DNA of 64,000 nt from Apus apus (GCF_020740795.1 NC_067282.1:176580274-176644273), one strand, 5' to 3'; positions 37,501 through 45,420 are shown, counted from the stretch's first letter. Notes: generated by a model from the sequence alone, not told the origin. Program-made: numbers and translations.

Positions 37501-40126
37501 ACACATCTGTCACAACTTGTGGAAACAGGCACAGGACTGACAAATGCTGGGATTTGGCTAGTACTACTAGATTTGTTCATGACCCACCTCCTGTCTTTTC
37601 ACTGCAGGACTAGGTTACATTAACTTATTTGATGGTTATACTCCACTCTTGTCATCTCTCTTCGAAGGAAGCATGTAAACAAGCATAAAAACTGTTGTGC
37701 ATTTGCAGATAAACTGTACTGTACGTTCCCATCTGGTCAACTGCGACAGAGGACACAGTGTATGACCTCTGCCTACCACTAGAATAAGCTGTACTATCTA
37801 CCCACATGACAGTGCTGTGTGCTTCTAAATTAAACATTGCAGTCTTAAGAGCCCTAAGCTAAACTTCTGATAGTTTACATATGAATCTGTCTGAACCAGC
37901 TAAAAAAATAACTGTAATCTTTACAACTGCAAATCCTTACAAATAGAAAACATGACTAGCCCACAAAAGCACAGAAGAAAGTTTTATGTTATTCTATGTC
38001 ATTTGTCTGTCAGATATTGTTTTTTGTCTAGGCATAAAGATTATTTGCACCTTAATTGCAACTCCTCTGCTCTCCGGAAATTCTAGAAGATGATAGGTCA
38101 GCTCTTCAACCCTGTTGATACAGACTCTTCGATTAGAGGTTCTTCGTAAGGCTTGAACTAAAGCTCGAGTTCTGTTATCAATACTCACTCTTGCAATAAT
38201 CTAAAAAAAGATGAAGTTACACAAATAATACAAAAATACTCTAAGAATGTTTGAAGTTTTCAAGACTAGTTCCAAACTGTTATTTTAAGATTTCTCAGAA
38301 GCAATGGACAGCATGTTGTGCTGGAGATCTGCTACAGGCTCTAAGTAAGCATTGCTTAACTGTAGAGACAAAAGTTTTGATTCATTTACTACAAAAATAA
38401 AGTCAGATCACAGCAACAGAACCCCAAACAAACATGTCAGTGTTTACTTGTTTTTTTTTCAGAGCAACTCTGAAATCACAGTATTTGGAGCATAACAAGA
38501 GTGTAAGATCCCTGTAACTTGAAAAAAAAAGTAAACTAGATCTATATTTATATACTCTCTACATATATAAACTAAATATATGTACATACTATACATATAT
38601 GTTTGTGCATATATGTAGATTTTATGTTGGAATTTATATATATGCTTTATGAGAAGTATATGCATTTCATATATGTATACGTACAAGAATATATATAGTA
38701 TGTATATATTGTAAGTACTTCTATATATGAGTTTACATATATAGAATGTGTATGTTTACTTTTATATACATGTATATATATAAATTTATTAAAGTACATG
38801 TGTATTTATATGTAAACACACTTCTAAATAAATGTATGTGTACATATATATGTACTTATATGTAAGTACATACACAGGTATATACTTATTTCTGGACATA
38901 TATAGGTTTACATACGAGCGTATAGCTTATATATACACTTGTATAAAGTATACATATACCTAGAAATAATATAAAAAAAGTAACACTGAAGAAAGACTTG
39001 CCTTTTCTCTCTGAAGAGACAGGTGCTCTTCCCTCTCTTCAGCAGTCTTAGCCTCTTTTGCTTTATCCTCATCATCTTTCTCAGACACTTCTTGTTCTGG
39101 CTGTTTAGTCTTTTCTTGGGAAATGACTTTTGTATCAGATCTTAACTTGGGAACCAACCCACCAATGTAACTGTCTACAAAAGCTTGTACACTGTTACTG
39201 GGATATGAAAGGAAGTTTGCAATACTTTTTTTAGTGGAAACTGGAAGAGCAGTACTTAACTTTTCAGCACCCAGAGTCTCTGCTTCAGATGCCAATGTAG
39301 GTGCTGAATCCACTATCTTTTCTTCATTCATTACAGTATTTTCTGATGAACCAAGTTTATTCCTCTCTTCACTTTTAGAGTCCTGTAATACACCACTGGT
39401 TTTCTTCCCCTTATCCATGAGAAAACTATTATTAAAGTACCAGTTGATGTGATCGGCTACGAAGTTGTAAGTCTCTCCAAAATTTGTAGAAAAGCAGCTT
39501 ACATGAAAAAGTTGGGTTTTAGTAAATGCTGAATCTTCTGGAGTATCTTGATTAGCACCACTTGAACTTACTAACATAGCCTCTGACTTTTCATTTGCAC
39601 AAATGGATGTCTTTGCAACTCGGCCTCTGTCGCAATCCTCCTGAGGTCTGGCATCTGTAACTTGTTCAACATTTTCTAGATTTGCATTGATGTTATTGGC
39701 ATCTGCACTGCTTTTATTTGCTTTTCCCGGAGTACCCGAGTGTGACTTTAATCGAGCTATTCGTGAAACCAGTTCACTGTGAGTTCCAGACACCGCCTTT
39801 GAAACAGACTCTATAGTACTCTTAATTCGTGACATGCGATTGTTCACTTTTGTAAGTCCCTTGGAAGAAGAAGTCAAAAGTTTAGAAACTCTGTAGTATA
39901 AAAACTCATAGCTGTAAACATATTTGTTATACCAAAATGTTCTGTTTCTGGCCCATTTACATCGAGGCTCTCCTGTATGAAAAACTCTCAGGTGACCAGC
40001 ATGATTTATCCTCCAGCAGACTTTAGGTCTATACAAATAAAAGTATTTGTTTCTTTGCTTCCACCAAAAACTTTTTGGGTTAATGACAAAGAACAAATAT
40101 GCATCTAAAGATAAATGAACTGTCAT
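4291..40126 (-). CDS. PNPLA8: PNPLA8, calcium-independent phospholipase A2-gamma (whole coding span, nine exons)
   Basis: Patatin-like phospholipase that hydrolyses fatty-acyl ester bonds of membrane phospholipids in mitochondria and peroxisomes. The exons, in transcript order, are 40126-39002, 38200-38051, 36843-36692, 34938-34844, 31459-31288, 24143-24086, 21879-21685, 5571-5376 and 4565-4291. They total 2418 nt, that is 805 codons plus a TGA stop, and every junction phase matches. Visible motifs are DGGGTR at residues 471-476 (oxyanion loop), GVSTG at 504-508 with nucleophile Ser506, DGG at 650-652 with catalytic Asp650, and C-terminal SKL (PTS1). From memory the human protein is 782 aa with Ser483 and Asp627; both are displaced by exactly 23 here, equal to the length difference. 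I identified it by matching the exons to the remembered human protein. The catalytic core appears intact. Transcription probably starts in the CpG island at about 41 kb. Confidence 0.97.
4566..5375 (-). other. PNPLA8: PNPLA8 intron 8
   Basis: 810 bp, with a gttggt donor and acag acceptor. Nothing recognisable lies inside. Confidence 0.85.
5376..5571 (-). CDS. PNPLA8: PNPLA8 coding exon 8 (residues 650-715, catalytic Asp)
   Basis: 196 bp. It opens directly with [18 protein letters not shown]; Asp650 is the second member of the catalytic dyad. It continues through [10 protein letters not shown] to ATDTE. The acceptor is aattttcag. The donor is GAAG|gttggt, weaker than consensus but required by phase and by the next exon. 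It ends in phase 1. Confidence 0.96.
6127..6397 (+). mobile_element. CR1 LINE 3' end
   Basis: The end of CR1 ORF2 (encoding ...[20 protein letters not shown]) and the 3'UTR with ggttggactagatgatctttcgaggtcccttccaacccc, closing in attctatgattctatg. 5' truncated, as usual for CR1. Antisense to PNPLA8, in intron 7. Relatively young-looking. Confidence 0.92.
6398..7170 (-). mobile_element. CR1 LINE fragment, endonuclease-RT linker region
   Basis: The minus strand reads CR1 ORF2-like peptide: [20 protein letters not shown], then [15 protein letters not shown] and LLQAQER at about 7079-6723. A CR1 3'UTR-like antisense piece (ttggaagagacctattgagctcatctggtccaat) lies at 6418-6452, next to the oppositely oriented CR1. 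Most of the RT region between these pieces is missing, so the copy is internally deleted or composite. Confidence 0.8.
10450..10795 (+). mobile_element. Decayed CR1 LINE 3' end
   Basis: Weak but ordered similarity to CR1: ggaatctaatcacagtcttccactacctgaaggg, then gtgtggaatctccatccttggatatttccaaaa, and a tail ending ctcctccagctttcctaagattcta. Old and riddled with differences. Confidence 0.6.
13851..14505 (-). mobile_element. CR1 LINE fragment (ORF2 C-terminus and 3'UTR)
   Basis: The complement reads CR1 ORF2 C-terminal peptide, including [43 protein letters not shown] and [20 protein letters not shown], then the 3'UTR ending near 13851. Same orientation as PNPLA8, in intron 7. The reading frame is broken near 14330. 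Confidence 0.92.
14700..14965 (+). mobile_element. Possible ancient CR1-like remnant
   Basis: Isolated likeness to CR1 (caatgacgggccattaggatgatcatgag and flanking text) directly behind the antisense CR1. It has no intact 3' end. It may instead be unique sequence. Confidence 0.25.
17198..17213. repeat. (CA)8 microsatellite
   Basis: Eight uninterrupted CA units in PNPLA8 intron 7. Confidence 0.95.
21685..21879 (-). CDS. PNPLA8: PNPLA8 coding exon 7 (residues 585-649)
   Basis: 195 bp and 65 codons, phase 0 at both ends. It encodes [45 protein letters not shown] and LGNDLHQ, the strongly conserved core of the patatin domain leading into the catalytic aspartate. The acceptor is ttccctag and the donor is CAG|gtgagt. 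Confidence 0.96.
21880..24085 (-). other. PNPLA8: PNPLA8 intron 6
   Basis: 2206 bp, with a gtaagt donor and tag acceptor. It is unique AT-rich sequence. I see no mobile element or RNA gene. Confidence 0.8.
24086..24143 (-). CDS. PNPLA8: PNPLA8 coding exon 6 (58 bp small exon, residues 565-584)
   Basis: This exon is too short to stand out as an open frame. I found it because the human protein requires about 19 residues between exons 5 and 7. It encodes [19 protein letters not shown], matching the expected segment. The acceptor is ttcctag and the donor is AAG|gtaagt. It enters in phase 2 and leaves in phase 0. It sits alone between a 7.1 kb and a 2.2 kb intron. Confidence 0.93.
25829..26243 (+). 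mobile_element. CR1 LINE 3' end
   Basis: Encodes [20 protein letters not shown] and further CR1 ORF2 C-terminus through [20 protein letters not shown], then the 3'UTR with cccttccaacccctaatattttgtgattctgcgat. A private T/G-rich expansion (ttttttggtttggtttggttttgg) sits in the 3'UTR at about 26134-26160. In PNPLA8 intron 5, antisense to the gene. Confidence 0.93.
29050..30905 (+). mobile_element. CR1 LINE, 5'-truncated, reverse-transcriptase region, dead copy
   Basis: The longest CR1 of the window. It carries RT-domain peptide in three shifting frames: [20 protein letters not shown] (about 29.36 kb), then [19 protein letters not shown] and [20 protein letters not shown] (29.5-29.8 kb), then [16 protein letters not shown] and FADY (29.9-30.04 kb). 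The catalytic FADD box is changed to FADY. It continues to the normal 3' end near 30905. Frameshifts and stops show it is inactive. Antisense in PNPLA8 intron 5; its end lies about 380 bp from exon 5. Confidence 0.93.
31288..31459 (-). CDS. PNPLA8: PNPLA8 coding exon 5 (residues 508-565)
   Basis: 172 bp. It encodes [20 protein letters not shown] and goes on through [18 protein letters not shown], the helix after the nucleophile elbow and the substrate-pocket segment typical of iPLA2-gamma. The acceptor is ctttttcag. The donor is AA|gtaagt, a full consensus site. It ends in phase 2. Confidence 0.95.
31460..34843 (-). other. PNPLA8: PNPLA8 intron 4
   Basis: 3384 bp, with a gtaact donor and cag acceptor. 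It carries a decayed antisense CR1 at about 33.98-34.62 kb, near its 5' end. The rest is unrecognised unique sequence. Confidence 0.8.
33985..34620 (-). mobile_element. Old antisense CR1 LINE fragments
   Basis: The 3' end signature in complement (gagtcacagagcaattaaggctgggagggacc, then catctagcccaacctcctgtt) at 33985-34050. The C-terminal ORF2 region is recognisable in pieces. A further piece with gtcattaataaagacaggaaatac at about 34.55 kb resembles more 5' CR1 text. Strongly diverged, so an old insertion. Confidence 0.75.
34844..34938 (-). CDS. PNPLA8: PNPLA8 coding exon 4 (residues 476-508, nucleophile elbow)
   Basis: 95 bp. It completes Arg476 and runs [17 protein letters not shown] to the lipase motif GVSTG, in which Ser506 is the nucleophile of the Ser-Asp dyad. 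The acceptor is tgtttcag and the donor is CAG|gtaact. It ends in phase 1 inside Gly508. Confidence 0.95.
34939..36691 (-). other. PNPLA8: PNPLA8 intron 3
   Basis: 1753 bp, with a gtaaaa donor and cag acceptor. It holds unique sequence plus a run of about 15 A at 36173-36188. The short open frames at 35.1-35.8 kb overlap each other on both strands and look like chance. Confidence 0.8.
36692..36843 (-). CDS. PNPLA8: PNPLA8 coding exon 3 (residues 426-476, start of patatin domain)
   Basis: 152 bp. It encodes [19 protein letters not shown], then the first beta strand of the patatin fold and the glycine-rich oxyanion-hole loop DGGGTR (471-476). The acceptor is tcaatag and the donor is AAG|gtaaaa. 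It ends in phase 2, splitting the Arg476 codon. The loop's glycines and the following Arg are all present, so this part of the active site looks functional. Confidence 0.95.
36844..38050 (-). other. PNPLA8: PNPLA8 intron 2
   Basis: 1207 bp, with a gtgcaa donor and tag acceptor. I see only unique AT-rich sequence and no mobile element I recognise. Confidence 0.85.
38051..38200 (-). CDS. PNPLA8: PNPLA8 coding exon 2 (residues 376-425)
   Basis: 150 bp and 50 codons, phase 0 at both ends. It encodes [20 protein letters not shown] and ends in GVAIK, the conserved helical region just before the patatin domain. The acceptor is ctttttttag and the donor is AAG|gtgcaa. The intron upstream of it begins with GC. 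Confidence 0.95.
38201..39001 (-). other. PNPLA8: PNPLA8 intron 1, a GC-AG intron
   Basis: 801 bp. The donor is AAG|gcaagt and the acceptor is cttttttag. About half of the intron is a low-complexity alternating TA/TG tract, described separately. No other gene is seen in it. Confidence 0.9.
38541..38955. repeat. AT-rich alternating purine-pyrimidine tract
   Basis: About 415 bases made almost wholly of TATA, ATAC, ATGT and GTAT steps with short interruptions. It resembles a decayed (TA)n/(TATG)n microsatellite and can extrude cruciforms or melt easily. It lies within 50 bases of the GC donor of PNPLA8 intron 1. Confidence 0.85.
39002..40126 (-). CDS. PNPLA8: PNPLA8 coding exon 1 (residues 1-375, N-terminal region)
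   Basis: The start ATG is at 40126-40124. The preceding in-frame codon is GTG and the one before it is a TAA stop, so this is the first possible ATG. The first residues ([10 protein letters not shown]) line up with the human N-terminus. The exon encodes the poorly conserved N-terminal part: a basic/aromatic leader consistent with mitochondrial targeting, the better conserved segment around GLTKVN (about residues 90-95), a Lys/Glu-rich charged stretch, and SLQREK at the end. It ends in phase 0 at AAG followed by gcaagt, a GC donor instead of GT. Translation past 39002 continues openly for 14 codons, but this is intron: the next exon supplies the expected [11 protein letters not shown]. Confidence 0.95.
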
Positions 40127-40218
40127 CACTTATAAATAATTACAACTTTTCTATGTTGCTTGTTCACTTCATTCCAGAAAATATATTGCAATTAATAAGT
40201 CTTGTATCACGGTGTTAT
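40127..40218 (-). other. PNPLA8: PNPLA8 5'UTR part of coding exon 1 with upstream splice acceptor
   Basis: Reading the minus strand, a pyrimidine-rich stretch ends in a good acceptor (tttttcag, AG at 40220-40219) 92 bases before the ATG. This implies at least one non-coding first exon further upstream, most likely in the CpG island. Possible donors there on the minus strand are CAG|GTACCC with the exon ending at 41307 and a GTGAGTAAG-type site near 40928. I cannot choose between them without transcripts. Confidence 0.6.
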
Positions 40219-40839
40219 CTGAAAAATGAAAACAAACAAACAAACAATGGAACCCCTAAACAAGTAACAAGTTAAACTAAAATCACACAGTTGCTTAAAG
40301 CAGATGGAACTTACGTATTATTTCAGTCAAGACAGCTAAACATTCAAATTGAACAATCTCATGGGGATTTCTACTGCTCAGAACATTTGGTAGTGCCATT
40401 CCAACTATTCCTTAAGAGGCCAATTTAAGTTCATCCTGGGCAATGTGCAACACTTTGCTGAAAACATTTAGTGACAAAAAGAAAACTGCATGCCGGTTTT
40501 CCAATGGAGAGAAATTTATACATCTTTAGCACATTACCCTGTGCAGAGACCAAATTTCAAATGAAACTGTCACCAAATCACCCCTTCACAGAATTCATCC
40601 CACGGGAGAAAAGGCACCAATTCCTTGAACAGAGCTTCAGTAAAAAGCCACAAGTTCAATGAAACATTCCTATCCTAAGATCTATGCTAAGCTAGCTTAT
40701 TCTACATGGAAAATGGGAAGTTTCTGAGGTGGGTCAGAGTTTACAAGACACAGTTTACAAGAACTGCACTGAGATCACAGAAGCAAAGCCATTATTTGTC
40801 CAACTGGCAAGCTCTGACTTCTCTAGCTCCTATGCCAAG

Positions 40840-42080
40840 CGCCAGAGGTCAGACAGAAGAACACCTGCGCCGGCCGACGCCAAAGCAACAGCAGCGGCGC
40901 CTCCGCCGCAGGCAGGAGCCTCCTTACTCACAGTTTCCTCAGCGGCTGCCTGAGCCTACGTGCGCCTGTCCCGCACCGCGCCTGTCCCGCACCGCCTGCC
41001 CTCCTGCGGGGTCACCTCTGCCGTGCGGCCGGACAGGGTCATATATCGGGCGCGGGGCGCACCCGCCCCGGGCGGGGAGCGGGTTCTGCCAACACCTTGC
41101 GCCATTTCGCAGAAACGATTTCGAGAGCGGCCCCGTAAACAAGCGCCGCGTCCCGTCCCGTCCCCCCGCCCTGCCCGGGGCCCCGCGTCACGCGCCCACG
41201 CCCACCCCTGCGTCACGCACAAGACTCCCGCGTGCCTGGCACGCGCTTGCCGCCCCCCAGACAAGCCCCCCAGGGCGACGCGGCCCAGCCCGGCGGCGGC
41301 GGGTACCTGCTGAACAACGTCCCCCGTCTCCCCCCGCTCCCCGGGCCGCCCACCACGGCCGGGCAGGGCCTGCCGCCTCTCAGGAGCAGGGAGGCCGCGG
41401 CCCAGGGGCTGCCAGACAGGAGGGCGGCGGCGACAACGGCAGCTGCGGGGGGGGAAGCAGCGGGGCCGCGCTACTGCGCCTGCGCGGCGCTCGGCACGCC
41501 GGAAGCAGCTGGGGCGCGCGCCGCCGCAGCGGGCGGGGGCGGGGCAGCGGCGGGAGGGGGCGCTGTGACGCAGCGGGCGGCGGGTCCCGCGGGGGGGGGC
41601 GGGGCCGCGGGGGGCGGGGCGAGGCGGGGGCGGGGCCGCGGGGGGCGGGGCGAGGCGGGGGCGGGGCCGCGGGGGGCGGGGCGAGACGGCGAGGCGGGGC
41701 TCCCCGCGCCGCGCCGCGAGCGGGCCCGGGGCCCTGGAGCTGTGAGAGCGGGCGGCGGCAGCGGGGTCTTGGTGCCCTCCTGCGCAGGGGCTGGAAGCGA
41801 GGGGGCCGTGAGAAGGAGGGCTCCGTCCCGGCCTGGCTCCGTCCCGGCCTGGCTCCCCTCCTGCAGGCTCTCCGGGCACATCCCCCCGCACTTCCCGCTT
41901 GGTACTTGGAGAAAGACCAGAAACGCTGAGGTTCTCGTAGTTCTGCCGGGGCAGGGGCCGCCTTGGTGTCTCCCAGCCGCAGCCGAGGGGCAGCAGGCCT
42001 GCGAGCTTCGCGCCTGTCCGGCACGGCTTTCGGGAGATGGCCTGAGCTTCGGGTTGTGACGGCAAAAGGTGGTGAACGCG
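40840..42080. promoter_or_regulatory. CpG island, PNPLA8 promoter region
   Basis: About 1.2 kb of very GC-rich, CpG-dense sequence in an otherwise AT-rich window. It contains many GGGGCGGGGC (Sp1-type) boxes on the plus strand and their complements. It lies just upstream of the PNPLA8 5'UTR acceptor, so it is almost certainly the minus-strand promoter plus non-coding first exon. It has no TATA box that I can see. A divergent plus-strand transcript is possible but I see no convincing exon for one. The long open frames across it are products of composition, not genes. Confidence 0.85.
41590..41700. repeat. 31-bp GC tandem repeat inside the CpG island
   Basis: The block ggggccgcgg recurs at 41601, 41632 and 41663, a period of 31 bases, with near-identical units of G runs separated by C, CC or CGAGGC. 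Each unit has at least four runs of four or more G, so the plus strand can form G-quadruplexes. The last unit degenerates into a gagacggcgaggc variant. Confidence 0.9.
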
Positions 42081-42401
42081 CTGCGTGCCTCCCTCAGCTG
42101 AGGGACACCTTCCCTCCAGCGCCAGGAGAGTAGCATTTCGTTTCTGGTTTCATATTCCAGTCATCTGATTAGGTTCTTTATCAAAAATGGAAAAGTAAAA
42201 TTAATTATCTCACTTGGTATTTTCTTCCTCAAAGGAAAATATACATCTATTGAATGTTTTAATTAATTATCACGTATTTTTGATAAATTGGACAGGCTGA
42301 ACTGTCTACATCTGCTAATGCAAGATACTGTTCAGCTTTTTAACATTTTATGAATATTAGCAGGATAATTTTTAGTTCCTTTTTGCCTACTGTCAAGGTA
42401 G

Positions 42402-43207
42402 TGGGTTGACCCTGGCTGGTCACCAGGTGCCCACCCAGCTGCTCTGTCAGTCTCCATCAATAGGACAGGGGAGAAAATGATGAAGAAGCTCATTGGTCAA
42501 GATCAGGACAAGGAGGTCACCTGCCAGGTACTGTCACGGGCAAAACAGACTCAACTTAGGGAAATTAAAATTTATTGCATATTAATAATAGATTATGATA
42601 ATGTAAAATAAACCCAAATATCAAAAAACCTTTCACCACCACCACTCCCTGCTTCCCAAGATCAACTTAACTCCTGATTTTTCTCTTCCCTCCTCCCCTC
42701 CAGCAGCACGGGGGGATGGGGAATGGGACTGCAGTCACTTCATCCCATGTTGTCTCTCCCACTCCTTCCTCCTCAGGGGAAGGACTCCTCACACTCTTCC
42801 TCTGCTCCAGCCTGGGGTCCCTTCTATGGGAGACAGACATCCACAAACTTCTCTGTTGTGAGTCCTTCCCATGGGCTGCAGTTCTTCATGAACTGCTTCA
42901 GTGTGGGTCCCTTCTGTGGGATGCAGTCCTGCAGGAACACACTGCTTCAGTGTGAGTCCCCCGTGGGGTCACTCCTACCAGCAAACCTGCTGCCGTGGGG
43001 GTTCCTCTCTCCACAGATCCACACGTCCTGCAAGAACCCTGCTCCAGCAGAGGCTTCCCACAGGATCACAGCCTTCTTCAGGCATCCACCTACTCTAGCA
43101 TGGGGTCTTCCACCTGCTGCAGGTGGGTATCTGCTCCCATGAACCTCTATGGGCTGCAGGGGGACAGCCTGTCTCACTATGGTCTTTACCAGGGGCTGCA
43201 GGGGAAT
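42402..43207 (-). mobile_element. ERV-type LTR, copy B (inverted relative of copy A, U3 missing)
   Basis: It starts tgggttgaccctggctggtcaccaggtgcccacc, the complement of the LTR 3' end, includes cgggcaaaacagactcaactt (the complement of copy A's motif at about 2275-2300), and carries the same run of 40-55 base units (tgctccagc...ggtcccttc). It stops at ctgcaggggaatct, equal to copy A position about 1610, so the U3/TATA part is absent. It is joined directly to a CR1 tail. Confidence 0.75.
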
Positions 43208-43297
43208 CTAGTGGGAGGTGTTCCTGCCCATGGCAGGGAAGCTGGAACTAGATGATCTTCAAGGTCCCTTCCAACCCAAGCCATTCTGTGGTTTATG
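43208..43297 (+). mobile_element. CR1 LINE 3' tail fused to LTR copy B
   Basis: gtgggaggtgttcctgcccatggcagggaagctggaactagatgatcttcaaggtcccttccaaccc is the last ~90 bases of a CR1 3'UTR; the terminal repeat is decayed. Very short 5' truncation product. Confidence 0.85.
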
Positions 43298-43397
43298 TAT
43301 TCAAAAGCACAAATTCTGAATCCACACCTGCTCAAACATTTTATGAATTTAGCCTTCTTTTATTGTTATCTTGACATTAAGAATAAATTATTTCAAA

Positions 43398-43418
43398 TTT
43401 ATTTATTTATTTATTTTA
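43398..43418. repeat. (TTTA)n microsatellite
   Basis: Five TTTA units in AT-rich intergenic sequence. Confidence 0.85.
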
Positions 43419-43632
43419 AAGATAGACACTTTAAGCTAATTTCATGAGCTCTCTTAATAGTCAAAGGTGAGTTGATTAATCCCATTTGACTAAAAATCTA
43501 CTTTTTAGGTAAGAGAGATTAATCCATCTGCAGTATTGAGAGGGTGGCCAAGTCTAATTACAGTAGTTTTCACATAGTATGGAAATGATCCCATTTATCA
43601 CATTTTGAGATTTGTTTTAATTTTAATAAGAC

Positions 43633-43673
43633 CATTTTAAATAATTTTAAATAATTTTAAATAATTTTAATAG
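43633..43673. repeat. 10-bp tandem repeat (ATAATTTTAA)n
   Basis: About four copies of ataattttaa. They are bracketed by near-copies of a short unit (aataagaccattttaa before, aataggaccgttttaa after), suggesting slippage within a duplicated segment. Confidence 0.85.
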
Positions 43674-44394
43674 GACCGTTTTAAAAATACTTCCATTTCA
43701 ATTCATGGCACGGGTAACCTCAAGCAAGAATTTGTTGTGTTTATGACTGGGGTTTTTGCTGATCTCTATTAGGTTGCATACCCAGCACTCAAGCTCTGTC
43801 AGAGTGGTCCCTTAAAATGTGAGTTTCCAGTTTAGGACAACATTGAAAGTAGCTTTATTTTTATTGAGTGCTATCCTTGTAAATTGCTTAAAAAGCTTGC
43901 AGAACATTTTCACAATGTACATGTTCATACATGTTTTTGTTGGTAAGGTGCTAACTTTTAAAAATCAAATTACAGATAAAAAATTGTAAGGCTTCCTACT
44001 TTAATGAAAGTTCTCTGGTGTGTGTGGGTTTTTTTTGTCATCTTATAGACAAAGTATTGCAATGTTAACTATGTTCATTTATATGTATGCTATGCTCTTA
44101 AATGCCATAAATTACTTCTAACATTCACATTTGTACATTTGTCTTGGGCTTCTACTCGGAGAAAAAAGTCATACTGCATTATGAGGCAGTTTGATAAAAA
44201 TTGGATCTTTACCATAAATAATTATCCCAACATTTGTCTTTCTAGGGTTGTGTCTTGTTATCAATGAAATATGAGTTTTCTATTTTCTTACATTCTCCTT
44301 CATTAAAAGAGGTGGGGTAAATACACTGAAATTAATTAATTCTGGAATAACTTAGAAAATTAAGTCATATTCTTTATTGCTATTCCAATTGCAG

Positions 44395-44448
44395 AGTTTG
44401 GTGACTTCAGCTTAGATGAATTGGACCTGAACAGAACAACTTCCAGGG
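44395..44448 (+). other. Candidate small coding exon, unrecognised protein
   Basis: A strong polypyrimidine tract and acceptor (ttattgctattccaattgcag) precede 54 bases reading FGDFSLDELDLNRTTSR, followed by a donor gggg|gtgaga. It enters and leaves in phase 1. The acidic GDFSLDEL stretch faintly recalls the DFxLxDAL motifs of the CD99 family, but that is only an impression. It could equally be chance sequence. Confidence 0.22.
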
Positions 44449-45342
44449 GTGAGATATTAATTCAGAGAAAATAGTTTTGCATGTGTTTTCAAGGTACATT
44501 TTATACAAATGTATTATATGAATAGCATTTGAGTATATGCAGGCAAGGCTTTTATTTTACGTGCCATATTGATTATGGATGGTATCCTTGGAAACACAGG
44601 ACTGTCACTAAGAGACTCAAAGAAATGAAAAAACCCAGAGTATTACAAAGCACTATGACAAATTAACATACATTGATAGGGTAGTATTCTGCTAATAATG
44701 GTATCTCAGATAATTGCTTAAATCTAAGAAGTTCGATTAAGCCTTAGGCAAAATGCTGGTTTCCATTTTCATCAGTATAGTATGAACTGGGTAGAAACTG
44801 TGTAGCACTCCCAAGTTTTTTAAGCTTTCTAAATGCGGAACACAGGTATTCTGCCTCTGAACACTAGATGGCAGACAAAAATGGGAAAATATTTCCATGT
44901 TTTCAGAGGTAAAATACTGAAAAATTGTGACTTGAATGAACATTCACTGAAAGTTCTCAAAATTATAAGAATGAAGAACATCGGACACAGCCACAACATA
45001 TGCTTATGATAGCATGGATACTATCTGCAACCTTAACATTTGGCTGCAGATTTTGGCACAAATACTGGAAATAATCCAATGGAACATTTCCACGTTATCT
45101 TTGCTATTTTCCTTCAATACTTTGCTCTTGTCAAAGAAGAAGTAAAAAGTTCTTGAAGCTTTAGGAAGCCTTAAACTGGATCTTAGATCACTGGATCTTA
45201 GAAAATAATGTGGAAGTAACACATTTGTTAAGGAGGCAACTAATTTTCATAGAATATTAGAAATTGTTCTACTAAATATTATATAGTCAGTTCATCTAGC
45301 AGCTAGTGAATATTTTGGGTTGTTACCCCATTCCTTTCCCAG

Positions 45343-45420
45343 ATTCATCTTCCAAAACTGGTGTAGCAGAGACTTTATTGCTATTAAACCAGGAAGATGA
45401 AGATTCCTCTTTCCATGGGA
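45343..45420 (+). other. Candidate second small coding exon
   Basis: The acceptor attcctttcccag precedes 78 bases reading DSSSKTGVAETLLLLNQEDE and then DSSFHG. It enters in phase 1, matching the exit phase of the candidate at 44395-44448, and if the weak donor gga|gtgttt is used it also leaves in phase 1. A CR1 begins about 80 bases downstream. No further partner exon was found. Confidence 0.2.

Noticed and set aside
38459-38686. Tyr/Ile-rich open frame
   Set aside because: Translation of the TA/TG microsatellite tract.
38960-39001. Read-through of PNPLA8 exon 1 past 39002
   Set aside because: The following exon supplies the conserved continuation in phase 0, and the read-through sequence has no similarity to the family.
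40706-42136. Long open frames (up to 407 codons) on both strands over the CpG island
   Set aside because: All are Arg/Pro/Gly/Ala-rich, overlap each other in several frames and come from stop-poor GC-rich DNA. No domain is recognisable.
42716-43255. Cluster of overlapping open frames, up to 139 codons
   Set aside because: Same explanation, LTR copy B.
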